64,000 bases of DNA from Eudorina sp. 2006-703-Eu-15 (lineage: Eukaryota > Chlorophyta > Chlorophyceae > Chlamydomonadales > Volvocaceae): contig BDSI01000095.1 of assembly GCA_003117195.1 (NCBI GenBank), positions 62,001 through 126,000 on the forward strand, given 5' to 3'. This document shows, in pieces, positions 23,953-35,132 of the stretch. The notes under the pieces were generated by a model. It did no database searches, had not been told where the DNA came from, and was given only the letters and a program-made list of their open reading frames with translations. Position 1 is the stretch's first letter. Each line of letters starts with the position of its first letter. The translations under genes and the position numbers were made by a program.

Positions 23953-26808
23953 TCAGGCGTTCCGGACTCCGCCCAACGTCATCTTCCCGCTTGCGCCCGT
24001 CGGCGCCATGTGAATGGCCCGAATCGCCGCGGCCGCATGCGCCCGATCTCGCGGGTCCGATTGGTACGGCACGAACGACTCGTGCGTCTCCGAAACCCAC
24101 ATCGCGGACGGCAGGATGTTGACGCCGGTGCGGGGCCCCAGCGGAATCGTGCCACGGTCCAACAGTTTCCGACCGTTCTCTGCCAGCGCTGCCGCCGCCC
24201 GCATCTGCGCCTCCAAATCCGCTGGGTCACGATTGGCGAACTCGTTGCGATACGTCGTGTTGCCCTTCGGCAAGGGGAACTGTACGGTGGCCGCGGCGGT
24301 AAAACCCTCCGGCACGGGATAAGCGGCGCGAGCCGGTACGGCGGCCGTGACGGGGTTCACGGCGCCGTACGGGCACGAAGTGTCATTGTACCGGATGGGC
24401 CGGACACGGAACAACGCCGAGCTCGGCCGCACGTGTCCAGCGCCCAGCTTGCCGAAGGTTTCCTCGTACGACGTGATGGTGGGTTCTGTGGATCCGCTCG
24501 GCCACGTGAGCGGGACCTTGGACCGAAACGTATCCATCTTGTCAGTCTCCGTACGCTGCGGCGGCGGTACGGAAACCGGCCGTGGCGTCGTACCGGCGGA
24601 GCTGCCGATGACGACGCTGCCGCGGGCCGTGGCGGCGCCGCCGGCGGCGGCGTTGCCCGGCGGGACGGGAGCGCTGCCCAGCGCAGCGCTGGCAGTGGCC
24701 GGCCGCCGGGTCGGTCTGAGTGCCCGTGCGCCGCTGCCGCTGCCGCCGCGGCTGGTACCACGGCTGGTGGCGGAGCCGCCCCCGCCGCCGCCATCCTCAC
24801 CAAGCGTCAGATTGACGGTGTTGGGCTTCAACTCCGCGGTGGCGGGCCGCGCCTTCTGCGCCGCCGCAGCCTTCAGCGCCACCGTCGCCGTCGCAATCGG
24901 CTGGCCCATGTTCCGTGTCTTGATGTGCGCGCGGCGCGCCACTTCCGTGGCTGGATCCTCGATCCGCATCATGGGGCAGTGTACGGCCTGGCTGTGACTG
25001 CGTGTATGGTCAAAGGCCGTGTCGGCGGCGGCGTGTGTCGTACGGAGAACCGCCAGGATGGCGTGCTTCTGCTCGTCCGTCGCGCCTTCTAGCACCTTGT
25101 CCAGATCCGCAATCTTATCCTTCGCCAGCAGATCGCCGTAATAAGACTTCTGCTTCGCCATCCATTTGAAAAACTCCCGCTCCCGTACGGCATCCGCGTC
25201 CGTCTTGTACTTCACCACCTCGTCGTTGACCGTGTTGTACGTGGTCCGCATGTACAGCTTGGCAGCCTCGTCAGCAGCCTGGGGCAGTACGTACGACAGA
25301 CTTAGAGACACGCGGCAATCGTTCCCACACAAACTCACAAACCCTAAACCCAAACATACACACATGGTGACTCCAGCCATACTCCGACAGCCTGCCGACA
25401 TTTGCCGACCTACGCAGCTCGTCATTTGCCCTCAGCCTTCCCATGTAACCCGCGAACTGTTTTCCCGGGCTGGGCTTCGCTGATCCCCTTGCATGACACG
25501 CACTGCTGTCTTGCCTACCAAACCATACATGCGGACGCCATTCCCCCTGCCCGTGGCTTCCAAGGCTCATCAGAACAGGCCACCAACGGTCCGGGTTCCG
25601 CAGAGGCTGTAGCTCCCAACAGAGGCTGTAGCACCGACCCGCGGGTTCCAGGCCGCCCGAACATGCCCCCAGGGCTGCAGCCCCCAACACCGGGAGGGAG
25701 CCCAAGATATTGGGAGCCCAGGATATTGGGAGCCCAGGATATCATATTACTCACCGACTTGAGCGAATTCCCCCACTCGCTGATAAACGTGTTGTTGGGG
25801 GGCTGCTCAACCTTCGTATCCCGCAGGGCCTGGTCGTACACCTCGGGGTAGGCGCTGCGCAGGTTGTAAGTCTCCTGGTAGCGGGTCACGTGGGGGGAGA
25901 TCGGCACGAACCCGGACGATCCCGAGGACGCGTGAGACCGAGGCGATGGCGCGGCCGCCGCCGCCGCCGCCGCAGCAGCAGCAGCAGCCGCCGCAGCCGG
26001 ACCGGCCCTGGGCGTTGCAGGTCCGGAGGTGGTCGCCCCAAAGGACAGGGCCCGACGACGCTCCGCTGCGTGTTGGAACGAGGAAAGTTCCCGGTCGCGA
26101 CCGGTGGCTGCTGTGTTGCCGGCGGCGGCGGCGGCGTTGGTGGATGAGCTGCCGCCGACAGGGGCGCTCTGCGGGCGATCAGCCTCCAGGTCCACTTCCC
26201 GTTGCTGCTGCTGCCGCTGCTGCTCCTGTACCGCCGCCACCGTTTCCTGAATGGACAGGATGGCGGACCGTGTCTCCGGCTTGTCAAAGGCTGCGCGGGT
26301 GGCTGTGTACGACCAACCGTTGCAGACGACAGCCGGGGCGCCGCGGGCCATAGGCGGCGTGCGAGCGTTGGGCCCCGAGGGCGCTCGGGAGCTGCCCTGG
26401 CGGATCTTATCCAGAGTTGTCTGCACGAAGCCTGCGTGTTGGTCCGGAGTCTTCTTGGCCTCGGAGATCGACCTGGGGTTTCGACCATGAGCGGGAGAAT
26501 GAAGCCATATGTGATGCCGCTGAGACACAGATCTTTCTGCAAACATTAATAGCAGCATATATCAGCTACGTCATACCAAGCAGAGGCGGAGCTGGAGTGG
26601 ACAGTCCGCTGTCCACGCTATCAGGAAGCTGCCGCGGGCAGGCAAGACACTGATGCCGTGATCACCTTATTGATTCGAATACACGCTCGAATCGTTCTCG
26701 ATCAGCTGGAGTTGCGCGCCCCAACCATCCCTCCACCTCCTTGGCGAAAATTTCTCCCTTGAAAGTTTCGCCCAAAGCCGAAGACGGAATATGGCTCACC
26801 GTCGCCAT
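23953..26808 (-). CDS. Candidate ciliary microtubule-associated protein (unrecognised family), about 679 aa
   Basis: Not a family I can name. Supported exons on the minus strand are 26459-25755 (donor GTGAGT) and 25278-23953 (stop), joined in phase 0. The start is uncertain. A 9-base first exon (ATGGCGACG at 26808-26800 followed by GTGAGC) joins in phase to an AG at 26461-26460, giving MATAKKTPDQHAGF. A competing acceptor at 26473 would need a different first exon. The protein alternates low-complexity stretches (poly-Ala, poly-Gly) with spaced aromatic motifs: HVTRYQETYNLRSAYPEVYD, NNTFISEWGNSLKS, TITSYEETFGKLG, NTTYRNEFANRD, SETHESFVPYQ. Such short Tyr/Phe motifs are typical of microtubule inner proteins and SAXO-like ciliary proteins, which is the basis of the guess. 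There is no signal peptide and no membrane segment. Confidence 0.7.
25697..25742. repeat. 16-bp tandem repeat near the intron 2 donor
   Basis: Three near-identical units of AGGATATTGGGAGCCC lie just inside the 25754-25279 intron of the minus-strand gene, next to its 5' splice site. Confidence 0.85.
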
Positions 26809-28978
26809 CAGTTATCACACCTACAATGCAAATGAAGCGTCACAAGGAATTTTGACGTGGTGGGTTTTGTAAGAAAGTGCGCACGTTGCGCCTCACAAGA
26901 TTGAGCTGAGGCCGCGGGGAGCCCAACTCGCAACATGTCAGCGCGCGCATATAAGCATTTTCAATATGAAAGGATAAGGAGTAGAGAAGATCGCATCAAA
27001 CCATCATAGAGAGCACAGCCTTTGGGCTGATGCGCCGCACACCGACGAAAGCCAAACGCCACGCGCTGCATGATCGACACAAGGAACATCCCCACATCAT
27101 TTTGTACACTTACCTACGTAATTTCTGGCGCTCCGATGCAACCTAACGCCACAACTGGCAGTTTACAGCTACCCGTTGTAGATGTTTCTTTCAAGGTGGA
27201 AATGCGAGGAAGTCACCATAGATGCCTGAGAGTGTAATATGTTAACAACCGACATGATTGATGGGTTCTGGGTGTATACGCCTCTAAGAAGTGTAATTCC
27301 GTACGCCGATTGAGGAAAAACCCTCTTCTGCGCTGACTCAAGTACCAAACAGAGTTCAAAATAATGCATATATTAGTGATAGCAGAATCTATATGTATTC
27401 CAGTTACGATAGCGGAAGCTGTCCTTTGTAAGTGGCCGGCCAGTCAGGTCGTGCCGTTGCAGTTGAGCAGTATGATTCTGGAAGCATGTATTGAATGTAG
27501 AATGAAGTAATTGCTTAGCTCCCTTGCGTGTCACGTAAGCCCTCGCATTCTCGTAGTCTTGCGCCTGTGGCGAGCGACGGTTTGATGAGGCAGACAGTAA
27601 AGCAGGCCCAGTGGCGTACATGGTGGTGTATACAGGCCTACAATAACGCTATGGGCGCGCAACAGGACGGACAACGGCTCTGCAACGGTTTTGTTCCGTC
27701 ACGACGCTGGAATAGTTAACGGGAAATCAAACGCAAGGACTGTCTATGCATGCAAGTCTTGACCTTCAGGCCATTGGCCACGGAACTGTGGATTATGTAC
27801 TGGTAGCTCGATTATTACAATGGAAGTGAGGATTATCATATGTTCTGGCATAAGCTACGGCATGTGAGTATCGAAGGCGTTTATATGATCAGAAGCTTGT
27901 CCTGTGTAAATTTGGGTTTACAAATTTACAAAATGAAATACGAATAATGCCTGAGTGAGTTCCTGTAATTTTGCGTCATCCTCATGTCAATCAAACTACA
28001 GAACTCCAACTGAGCCCCATATATCAATTAAATTCAAACATAGAGAATGCTTTAGTCGCGTGGGCCGCAATCCTGCTAGGGTGTGGTAATCTTCGCCGCG
28101 ACTGCCTGTCGCCCGGTAGCTGCCTTACGCGGGGACAATGCACATCAGTATCCATCCATCTCGCTGGCGTGCAGCGACTCGGTTCGTGACGGAAGCTTTG
28201 GTGTTGCTCCTTACGATATCCCCAAGAGCACCACTCTGCTCCGCTCAACCGGCAGTAAATGGCCCTGGGCAAGACGGACAACAACGAGCAGGTCGGTACA
28301 GCCCTCGTGCGGTCCACACGACGCAGCGCCTCCTCGCGCGACTAAATGCTGACGTGACATGACACGCGCGCGCTTTGTTGGCGACCCTCTACACGGCGAG
28401 ATGTTTTTTTCAAAATACATTCTGATATGTCGCCACGCTGCCATCTGGGGCCGTGCTCCTCCACGAGGCCGCCCCGACCCCGCACGCACCACCGCGCGCA
28501 CCGCTGAGAGAAGGGCCGCGCTATCGGATCCGAGCCTCCGAATCCACCACACATCAACATCGCCGGCGCACATCAGCCTGCGCGGGCAGGCTCTATAGAT
28601 CCGCAGGAGCACTCGCCCCGTGGGGCCTGCTTGGGGTGGTGCTCGTCACAAAGGGGTGGAGCGCGCCACAAACGCTGTGTGGAGCACCCGCCTCGGGTCC
28701 CTGTCCCCGGCGACATGGAGGCGTATAGGGGATATCACCTTTGGACGCTGCAAGGGAGTACCACGGGCCCAGCGGGGGCGGGGAGGCCTCCCGCGGCGCT
28801 CGACAGACACGCATGGGCTTGTTAAGGGGCCAGCACACGTGTGCAGCAAGTGCCCTGCGCCCCCAATCCCGCTGCGGTTGCAACCAGTGCTGACGGCCTC
28901 ATGCGCCTGTCCCCCCCCCGCCCGGCGGACTCCCTCCGCCGTGTCTCGCCGCTGCTGCTGCTGCTCGTGCTGCTGCAG
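26809..28978. other. AT-richer intergenic spacer between divergent genes
   Basis: No convincing exon up to about 28 kb. It should hold the promoter of the minus-strand gene at the left and that of the plus-strand membrane-protein gene at the right. A possible first coding exon for the latter is 28259-28306 (MALGKTDNNEQVGTAL followed by GTGCGG), but I could not connect it in phase to the first supported exon. Confidence 0.45.
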
Positions 28979-30983
28979 ACTTCACGAACGTGTTGCAATG
29001 CCTGGTGAGAGGAGGGGGGCAGCGGAGGGGCGCGGGGGAAACGGGGGTGCTGGTTTAGGCGGGTAGGTGGGGCATGCAACCCGTACTGCAGCCGAGGTGT
29101 GGGCAGGGTTGGTACGTCACGGCACGGCAGGTTGCGGGGACAAACCCGTGTTGCGCAAACATGCGCGGCCGGGCGGGTTGTGCCTCTAAAGACACAGATC
29201 TCCATTACCTCACAGGTAACGTTACCAGCCCAAAGCTCTCGTATTCCGCCGCTCGCCCCGCGTCCCCCGCCCTGCCCCGCGCTCCCCCCAGGCGTACCTG
29301 TTGATGGTGGGCTCAGCGGTGCAGCTCTGCGCAAGCGGGGTGGCGCTGCTGCAGATGCCCCGGCCGCGCTGCCTCTGCTACACGTTGCCGTACTCTGACA
29401 CCGCAGTGTGCTGCGGTGGGGCCTGGGCGGGGCGGGGCGGGGGCGGGGCGGAGCGTGGGCGGGGCCGGGCCTTGGCGGGGCGAGGAGGGGAGGGGAGGGT
29501 CGCACCGCTTTCCGGAGGTTCTTAGACGTCCCTTGGTCTCGGAGCTGGGGTCTTTAAATTGATGCAGGGATGGGGACCACCTGGCTGGCTGGCTGGCTGG
29601 CTGACTGGCTGGCCGGGGGGATGGATGGCTGGTTGGTTAGTTGGCTGGGGGGCTAGCTGGCTTGATGGATGGGTGGAGTACTGCGGTGGCTCTACAATGG
29701 CGGCAGGGAATGTTGGTAGCAGGGCAGTCCTGATGGGCCGGTGCGGGCCCGGGGCCGTGCGGACTGATGGCGGCAACGGCAGGAGGGCCACGGGGACGGC
29801 CGGGTCGCGACCACCGACTTGGCTGCTCCATACGCTGTGCTCCACACGCCCTTGCTGGGTGTGGGCGCTTCCTGCGAAACGCCCACACGCACGGCCACGG
29901 GCCACGGCCACGGGAATCCGTTTCGTCATTCCGCTCCCTTGAATTGTTGTGTTGACCCCCCTGTTCTAAGTCTTGCAAATTGTATCGTCGCTAGCCTCCC
30001 ACCAGTCTCTGCACACATGCTGTCCCGCCCCCGCCAACCCGCCCCCGCCAACCCGCGCCCGCCAACCCCTCCCCCCCCCGGGCCATGTCCCTGCAGGCAC
30101 GCCCTGCTGCTCCTGCGCCAACATCCGGCAGCTGAACGCCACCATGGTGCTCGTCTGGAGCCTGCTGCTCATGTGCCAGCTGGCCACGGGGTGGGTCAGG
30201 GGGGCGCCATGGGGGCCGCGCGGCTGACAGCTCGCCCCGGGGCGGGAACCTCGGTGCCCATACCCATCAAAAAAACACAGACACGGTTGAAATACAGGCC
30301 GTGCACACACCACAAAACGGGGGGCGGGTCTCTTCTCTTCTAAACACACCACATAACAGTTCTCTTGCACGCAACCGCCTGCAGGCCCCAGGTCACTAGG
30401 TTTTCCCGCTCAACATCCCGCGCCCTGCAACCCCACATATCTCCCTTTCCATATGTGCATGCACACCCATGCACACACACGCACACACACGCACACACGC
30501 AGGTGATGTTTCCGTTGCGTCCGTCCGTTTCCCATACGGTAGTTCCCTGTCGCCTCGCCCGTGCCTGCCTGCATCGCGCACCGGTGGTGGCGCGGTCGTC
30601 TTGCTTGGCTGCCTGTTCGTTCCCCCTTTCTTGCATATGGTGGTAAGTACATCGCATCCGTCGCCTCTGCCTGCTGCTGCTCGCTGCTTCGTGCGGGTTG
30701 GTCCCCCTCTCCGTCTCCCTAACCCGCTGGGTCGCGCAAATACACAACACGCCACGGCTCACATCTCCCTCGCCCACCCCGCATGAGTTGAAGACCCGCC
30801 CACCCCGCACACACGCCCTGTTGCACATGTTGCCGTCCACCCATCCAGCCGCCGGGTATGCAAAGTCCGCCCAATGTGCCGCCCTCCGCAGGCGGCTGCG
30901 GGTTATGTTCCTGTACCCCTACCTGGCTTTCTGCGCCCTGCACTGCCTCATGATGGGCATCATGCACCACCTGGTGAGGCAGC

Positions 30984-31019
<36 letters not shown>

Positions 31020-33260
31020 TCGGGTTGACCGGCTTGGGGTTGACACCAGGGGAAGGTGAAGCTAGGAAACTAATGGGGAAGACGAGGAGGAAAGGGTGGG
31101 TGGGCAGGAGGCAGGGATGAGGGAGGGTGGGTGGTCAGGAGGCAGGGATGAGGGAGGGTGGGCAGGAGGCAGGGTGAAGAGAGAGAGCGCGGGAGGGCGG
31201 GTGGGCGGATACCTGGAAAAGGTGTGCAAGAGCCCCTAGCGATGAACGTGAGTGCAGTCTAGGGTTTGCTTGGGATGAGGGAATGAGGCGCCATAACAAG
31301 TTACCGCAACGATTGCCCGCAACGATTACCCGCAACGATAACCTATCACAGACCCTAACACGCAGGCACGAACCCGGGCACTCAGAACCTCGACCTAAAC
31401 CATAACCCCTTCGGCTGTCGCCGTTGGCTGTCACCGATGACCCGCGAGGTCCGCTGTAACATCACTAATAATAACCCCCGCCAGGCTCGGGGCTACCGCC
31501 GGCATGCGGTAACGATGGCGGAGGCGGCAGACAACCAGGCGGCTCTGAGACTGGCCATGAACGCCGACGGCGCCCGGATGGGGATGTCGGCGGCGCATCC
31601 GGCCGTGCCGCACATCCACACGCTGAGCGCAGAACTGGTCATGGTGCTACAGCCGGATTATGGGTGCTGCAGCTTCGACAGCGGCAGCAACGCCATTGCC
31701 GGCGCCGGCGACCTGGTTCGCTGCAGCGGCAGCGCGGCGGCGGCGGCCGCCGCCGCCGGCATGGGCCAGCGGCGGTGCAGCGGTGTGCAGGGCGCCGACG
31801 GCACGGAGGCGGCGGCGGGCCGCGGCGGCGGTAATGGCGGTAGTGGCGGCCGAGGAGTGTCTTGGGCCCTTCGGTACACGCGGATGGATTCACTGCCGGG
31901 TGCTACAGCCCCCAGTAAGGTCGTGTCGCCGCCCTGGATTACAGCTCCCCGCGGAGTGGATGCCACCCGAGCAGCCGCTGCCGCCGCCGCCGGCGCGACC
32001 GCAGCAGCTGCTGAAGACCGAACGGTCGATGCCACGCCCAGGGCAAATGCTGCCATTGCTTCTGCTTCAGTTTCTGCTTCTGCTAGTGCTAGTGCTTTTG
32101 TGAGCGGCGGCGGCGGCGCCGCCGCCGCCGCCGCCGATCGGCCGCAGGATGTTCAGGAGCCGTCGACGCGACTTGGCTACAGCGGGCCGGTGGCGGCTGT
32201 AGCAACATCGCCCTGGCGCACTAGGTCAGAAAGCCTATGTGCGGCGGCGAACCCCACGGCATGGCCGGCGGCGTGGCCGGCGGCGACGTCGACAATGTCG
32301 CCCGCAGTCGATGACGGCGGCGCCGGCCGGGCGCGGACGTCCTGCAGTCGTACAACCAGCGCCGGCCTGCCGGTACGACAAGCATCAGCCGGCAGCGGCA
32401 CAGCGCCACCGTCATCGCCGTCGTTCGCGCGGTTCTGCGGCGGCACTTTGTCCAAGCGCAACTCGGCCCTGGCGCAGCAGCACCAACTGCAGCAGCTGCC
32501 GTACCCGTCCTTGCCGCGTCTTTCTCCGTCGCTGCCGCCGCCGCGGGGTGGCTCGCCGCCGCCGGGCGTGTTTTCCCTCCAAGGGGGTTCGCCGCCGCTG
32601 GGCGGCTCCCCGCTCCAGGGTGGCTCACCGCAGGGCGGTTCGCCGCCGCCGCTGCGTGCTACCGCCGCCGCCTCGCCCTCCACGCCGCCCCAGCCGCCGC
32701 TACCCCACACCTCCCCGGCCCACCGCCGCGGAGCTTCCTCCTCCTCCGCCGCCGCCGCCATGTCGTACAGCCTGGAGCCTCGCCTCGAGGCGGCGTCGCT
32801 ACCCACAGTTCCAGCCAGTCCGCTCTCTCTCCCCGCTGCTCAGAGCCACATGTCCTCCTCTTCCTCCCCTGCGTTGCCCCTTCACGGCGCCAGCCCCGGG
32901 CCCGGCCCCAGCCCCAGCCTTGAACCTTCCTACCCCGTGCTCAGCGGCCGAGCCCACCCTGTTACCGGATTTGCCGGTTTCGGAGCTGCCAGTTATCGTA
33001 CAGGTGTGGCTGGCTGGAGTCCTGGCCTTGCAGGAGCCGCTGCCGCCGCCGGCAGCGGCTTCAGCGCCACGGATCACTCAGCGCGAGCCTATGAGGCAGA
33101 GTTTGGCAGCCTTGGCGGCCGGGGCAGGGGCGGCAGCGGTGGCCGGGGCGGCGGCGGCGCGGCACTCCGGCAAGCCTCCCTGGAGGCGATTCCTGACCCG
33201 CCCGCTCGGCCGCCCATCCGGTGGGGCAGCGCGACGCTGCCGGAGGACGCGGCTGTGTGA
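28979..33260 (+). CDS. Membrane protein with long low-complexity tail (5' incomplete, unrecognised)
   Basis: Function unknown. Phase-consistent exons: 28979-29004, 29292-29415, 30097-30190, 30892-30973, 31485-33260 (stop). The first listed exon begins in phase 1, so at least one upstream exon is missing. Three hydrophobic segments are visible: AYLLMVGSAVQLCASGVALL, TMVLVWSLLLMCQLATG and VMFLYPYLAFCALHCLMMGI. Between the first two is a Cys-rich loop (CLCYTLPYSDTAVCCG, then TPCCSCANIRQLNAT), which also carries two possible N-glycosylation sites if lumenal. After the third helix comes a basic stretch (ARGYRRHAV), then a tail of over 550 residues rich in Ala, Gly, Ser and Pro, including a repeat of the type GGSPPLGGSPLQGGSPQGG. 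The tail ends IRWGSATLPEDAAV. The final exon alone encodes 591 residues. A sensor, channel accessory or scaffold role cannot be distinguished. Confidence 0.6.
31000..31180. repeat. GGCT run and G-rich tandem repeat in an intron
   Basis: A (GGCT)n run at about 30986-31020 is followed by two to three copies of a roughly 30-bp unit (GGCAGGAGGCAGGGATGAGG, then GAGGGTGGGT) between about 31104 and 31180. Both are in the intron 30974-31484. Confidence 0.8.
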
Positions 33261-35132
33261 GACGTTCGCTGTTCGAACAGTGTCGCGTGCGAGTTTTCTG
33301 ACGTGGCCCGCAAGTGCGATTCTTTGCGCCGTGATCCGCATCAGCATGTTGTGAGGGAAGGATTGCGGGTTATCATGCGCCGGCGCCGTGTGTCCGTGTG
33401 TCGTGCAGGCGCCGTAGACAGATGCTGTGCAGCGCAGGACTTCGTTCAATACCAACACATGATTTGGAGGATTGCCTGCCTGCCTGCAGTATTTATGACG
33501 GCCGCCTGAACCGCCGCACCGTCAGCCAGGTGTGGCTTCGCACGGCCACTGACGCTGCTGTGCGCGTAGGCGGCCTTAGGGACGCGTTGTTGGGGAAAGC
33601 GGGAGGCGGTTGTCTGGCTGCCGCAGCGCTTTAAGGTAGCGCGCGATGAGGCGCATGGCCCTGATTCACGGGTTGGAACCGTACACGTGATGGCAGGCAG
33701 CGGTGATGATGATACGTGTGTGCTTAGAATTGCAACCCGCCGCATGATGATACGTGTGTGTGTGTATGAATGTGTGTGATACGGTAGCTGATGAACCGCC
33801 TGCCTCAATATCTCCCGTACTGATCGTACGAGGGAAGAAGATGGGTGGCGACAGGCAGCGGCTTTCCGGAGCAGGAGCTAGTCACCAGGATCTTCCGCCT
33901 TGATGGTGGGTCGGTTCCCACCGAATCCTGCGGACTCGGACGCCGTGGGAGGCGCAGCTGGATCGGGTCCTGGATTTAGCCTAGGGTGTGGCGACCGGGG
34001 CTCGAGAGCAGGCTGAACGACCCGGGCATGAGGATCTGGAATCCCCTTGTTTGGAGATGAAATAAAGAAGTATAATTAGGATGAACCCGGAGGGGCTGCG
34101 AGCCTGCGACCTGCGAGGGGCGGCAATCAGGGTTATGGGGAGTCCTCCAGCGTACGGTGGGGAGTCGAGATGTGTGCGGGCAGCGATATGCTTGGTATCA
34201 ATGTGCAATCACAGAAGGGTGCACGACCGGCGCGGGAATGTCATGTGTTTGGGCGCCGGCGGCCAAATCCTCAAGAAGGGCGGCTGGCTGTCAACGGACC
34301 CGAACGGACAGAGCTGAAGGCTTTGCAGCCTGGCGATCTCTAGAGCGCCGGCGGCTGCTGCTGCAGCACGCGCACGTGGGGAGGCGGCGTAGACGCATGG
34401 CGGATTCTGGATGCGTCAAGACAAACCAAAAAGTTCTTGCGTGATGAAATGCAGGGGTTAATATCTAATTGCATCACTATTATGGGATTTTAGCCAGAAT
34501 GCTTTCCTGAATAACTGCGAGCATTGCACACGATGCGCGCGGACGCGGAGGGGGCCGGTCTTAACCGTCAGAAGCCCCCTAGTTTCCGGCGGTCAAACTT
34601 TGGACTGCACATGCAGACATGCCATTTGATGGTCTGAATGATGTAGCTTGGAAATTGCAGCTTGCGACATCCCTGTAAGCTCCGCATCAGATACCCTGTT
34701 TCGAATTTCGAACATGGGGGCTCGCGTATCGAGGAAACACTGCAAAACGAGTTTGATCTCTATGTTCACTGCACAAAATAACTCCTGGGGACTTGTACAT
34801 CTCTGGGAAATTGGCTCTGATAGGGCCTGTACTGCACCGGTCCTCAAGTGGTACAACCGCAATGTTCGCTCATCGTTGACTGAACTTGCAAGCTATTTGA
34901 TATGGTAAACGAGGTTACTACTCCCACTCGCACCGGCAGCCTCCTCGTCCGTAAACGGAAAGGACTCCGTAGACCGTCAGGACAGAAATTATCCTCTAGG
35001 GCCTCAAATCAGAAGTATATTTTTAATTTATCAAATCCGCTCCTGGCAGCTGATTGCTGTATCTGAAGCAACAGTACAAGTCGACGTCACGAGAGTAGTC
35101 TGACCCTTGTTGAGCCATCTCCTTCTTCAGTT
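33261..35132. other. Intergenic spacer between the membrane-protein and hemoglobin genes
   Basis: No exon recognised. AT content rises towards 35 kb. A TATA-like AT tract lies at about 35012-35030, roughly 110 bases before the hemoglobin start codon, and would suit a core promoter with a 5' UTR of some 90 bases (inference). Confidence 0.4.

Noticed and set aside
24357..24997. Plus-strand open frames opposite the ciliary candidate
   Set aside because: GC-rich antisense shadows. The minus strand has the longer, motif-bearing frame with matching splice sites.
28901..29004. Signal-peptide-like frame MRLSPPRPADSLRRVSPLLL
   Set aside because: If spliced at the GTGAGA donor to the next exon it hits a stop within four codons, while another frame of the same bases joins the membrane exons in phase. 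The poly-Leu is a CTG run.
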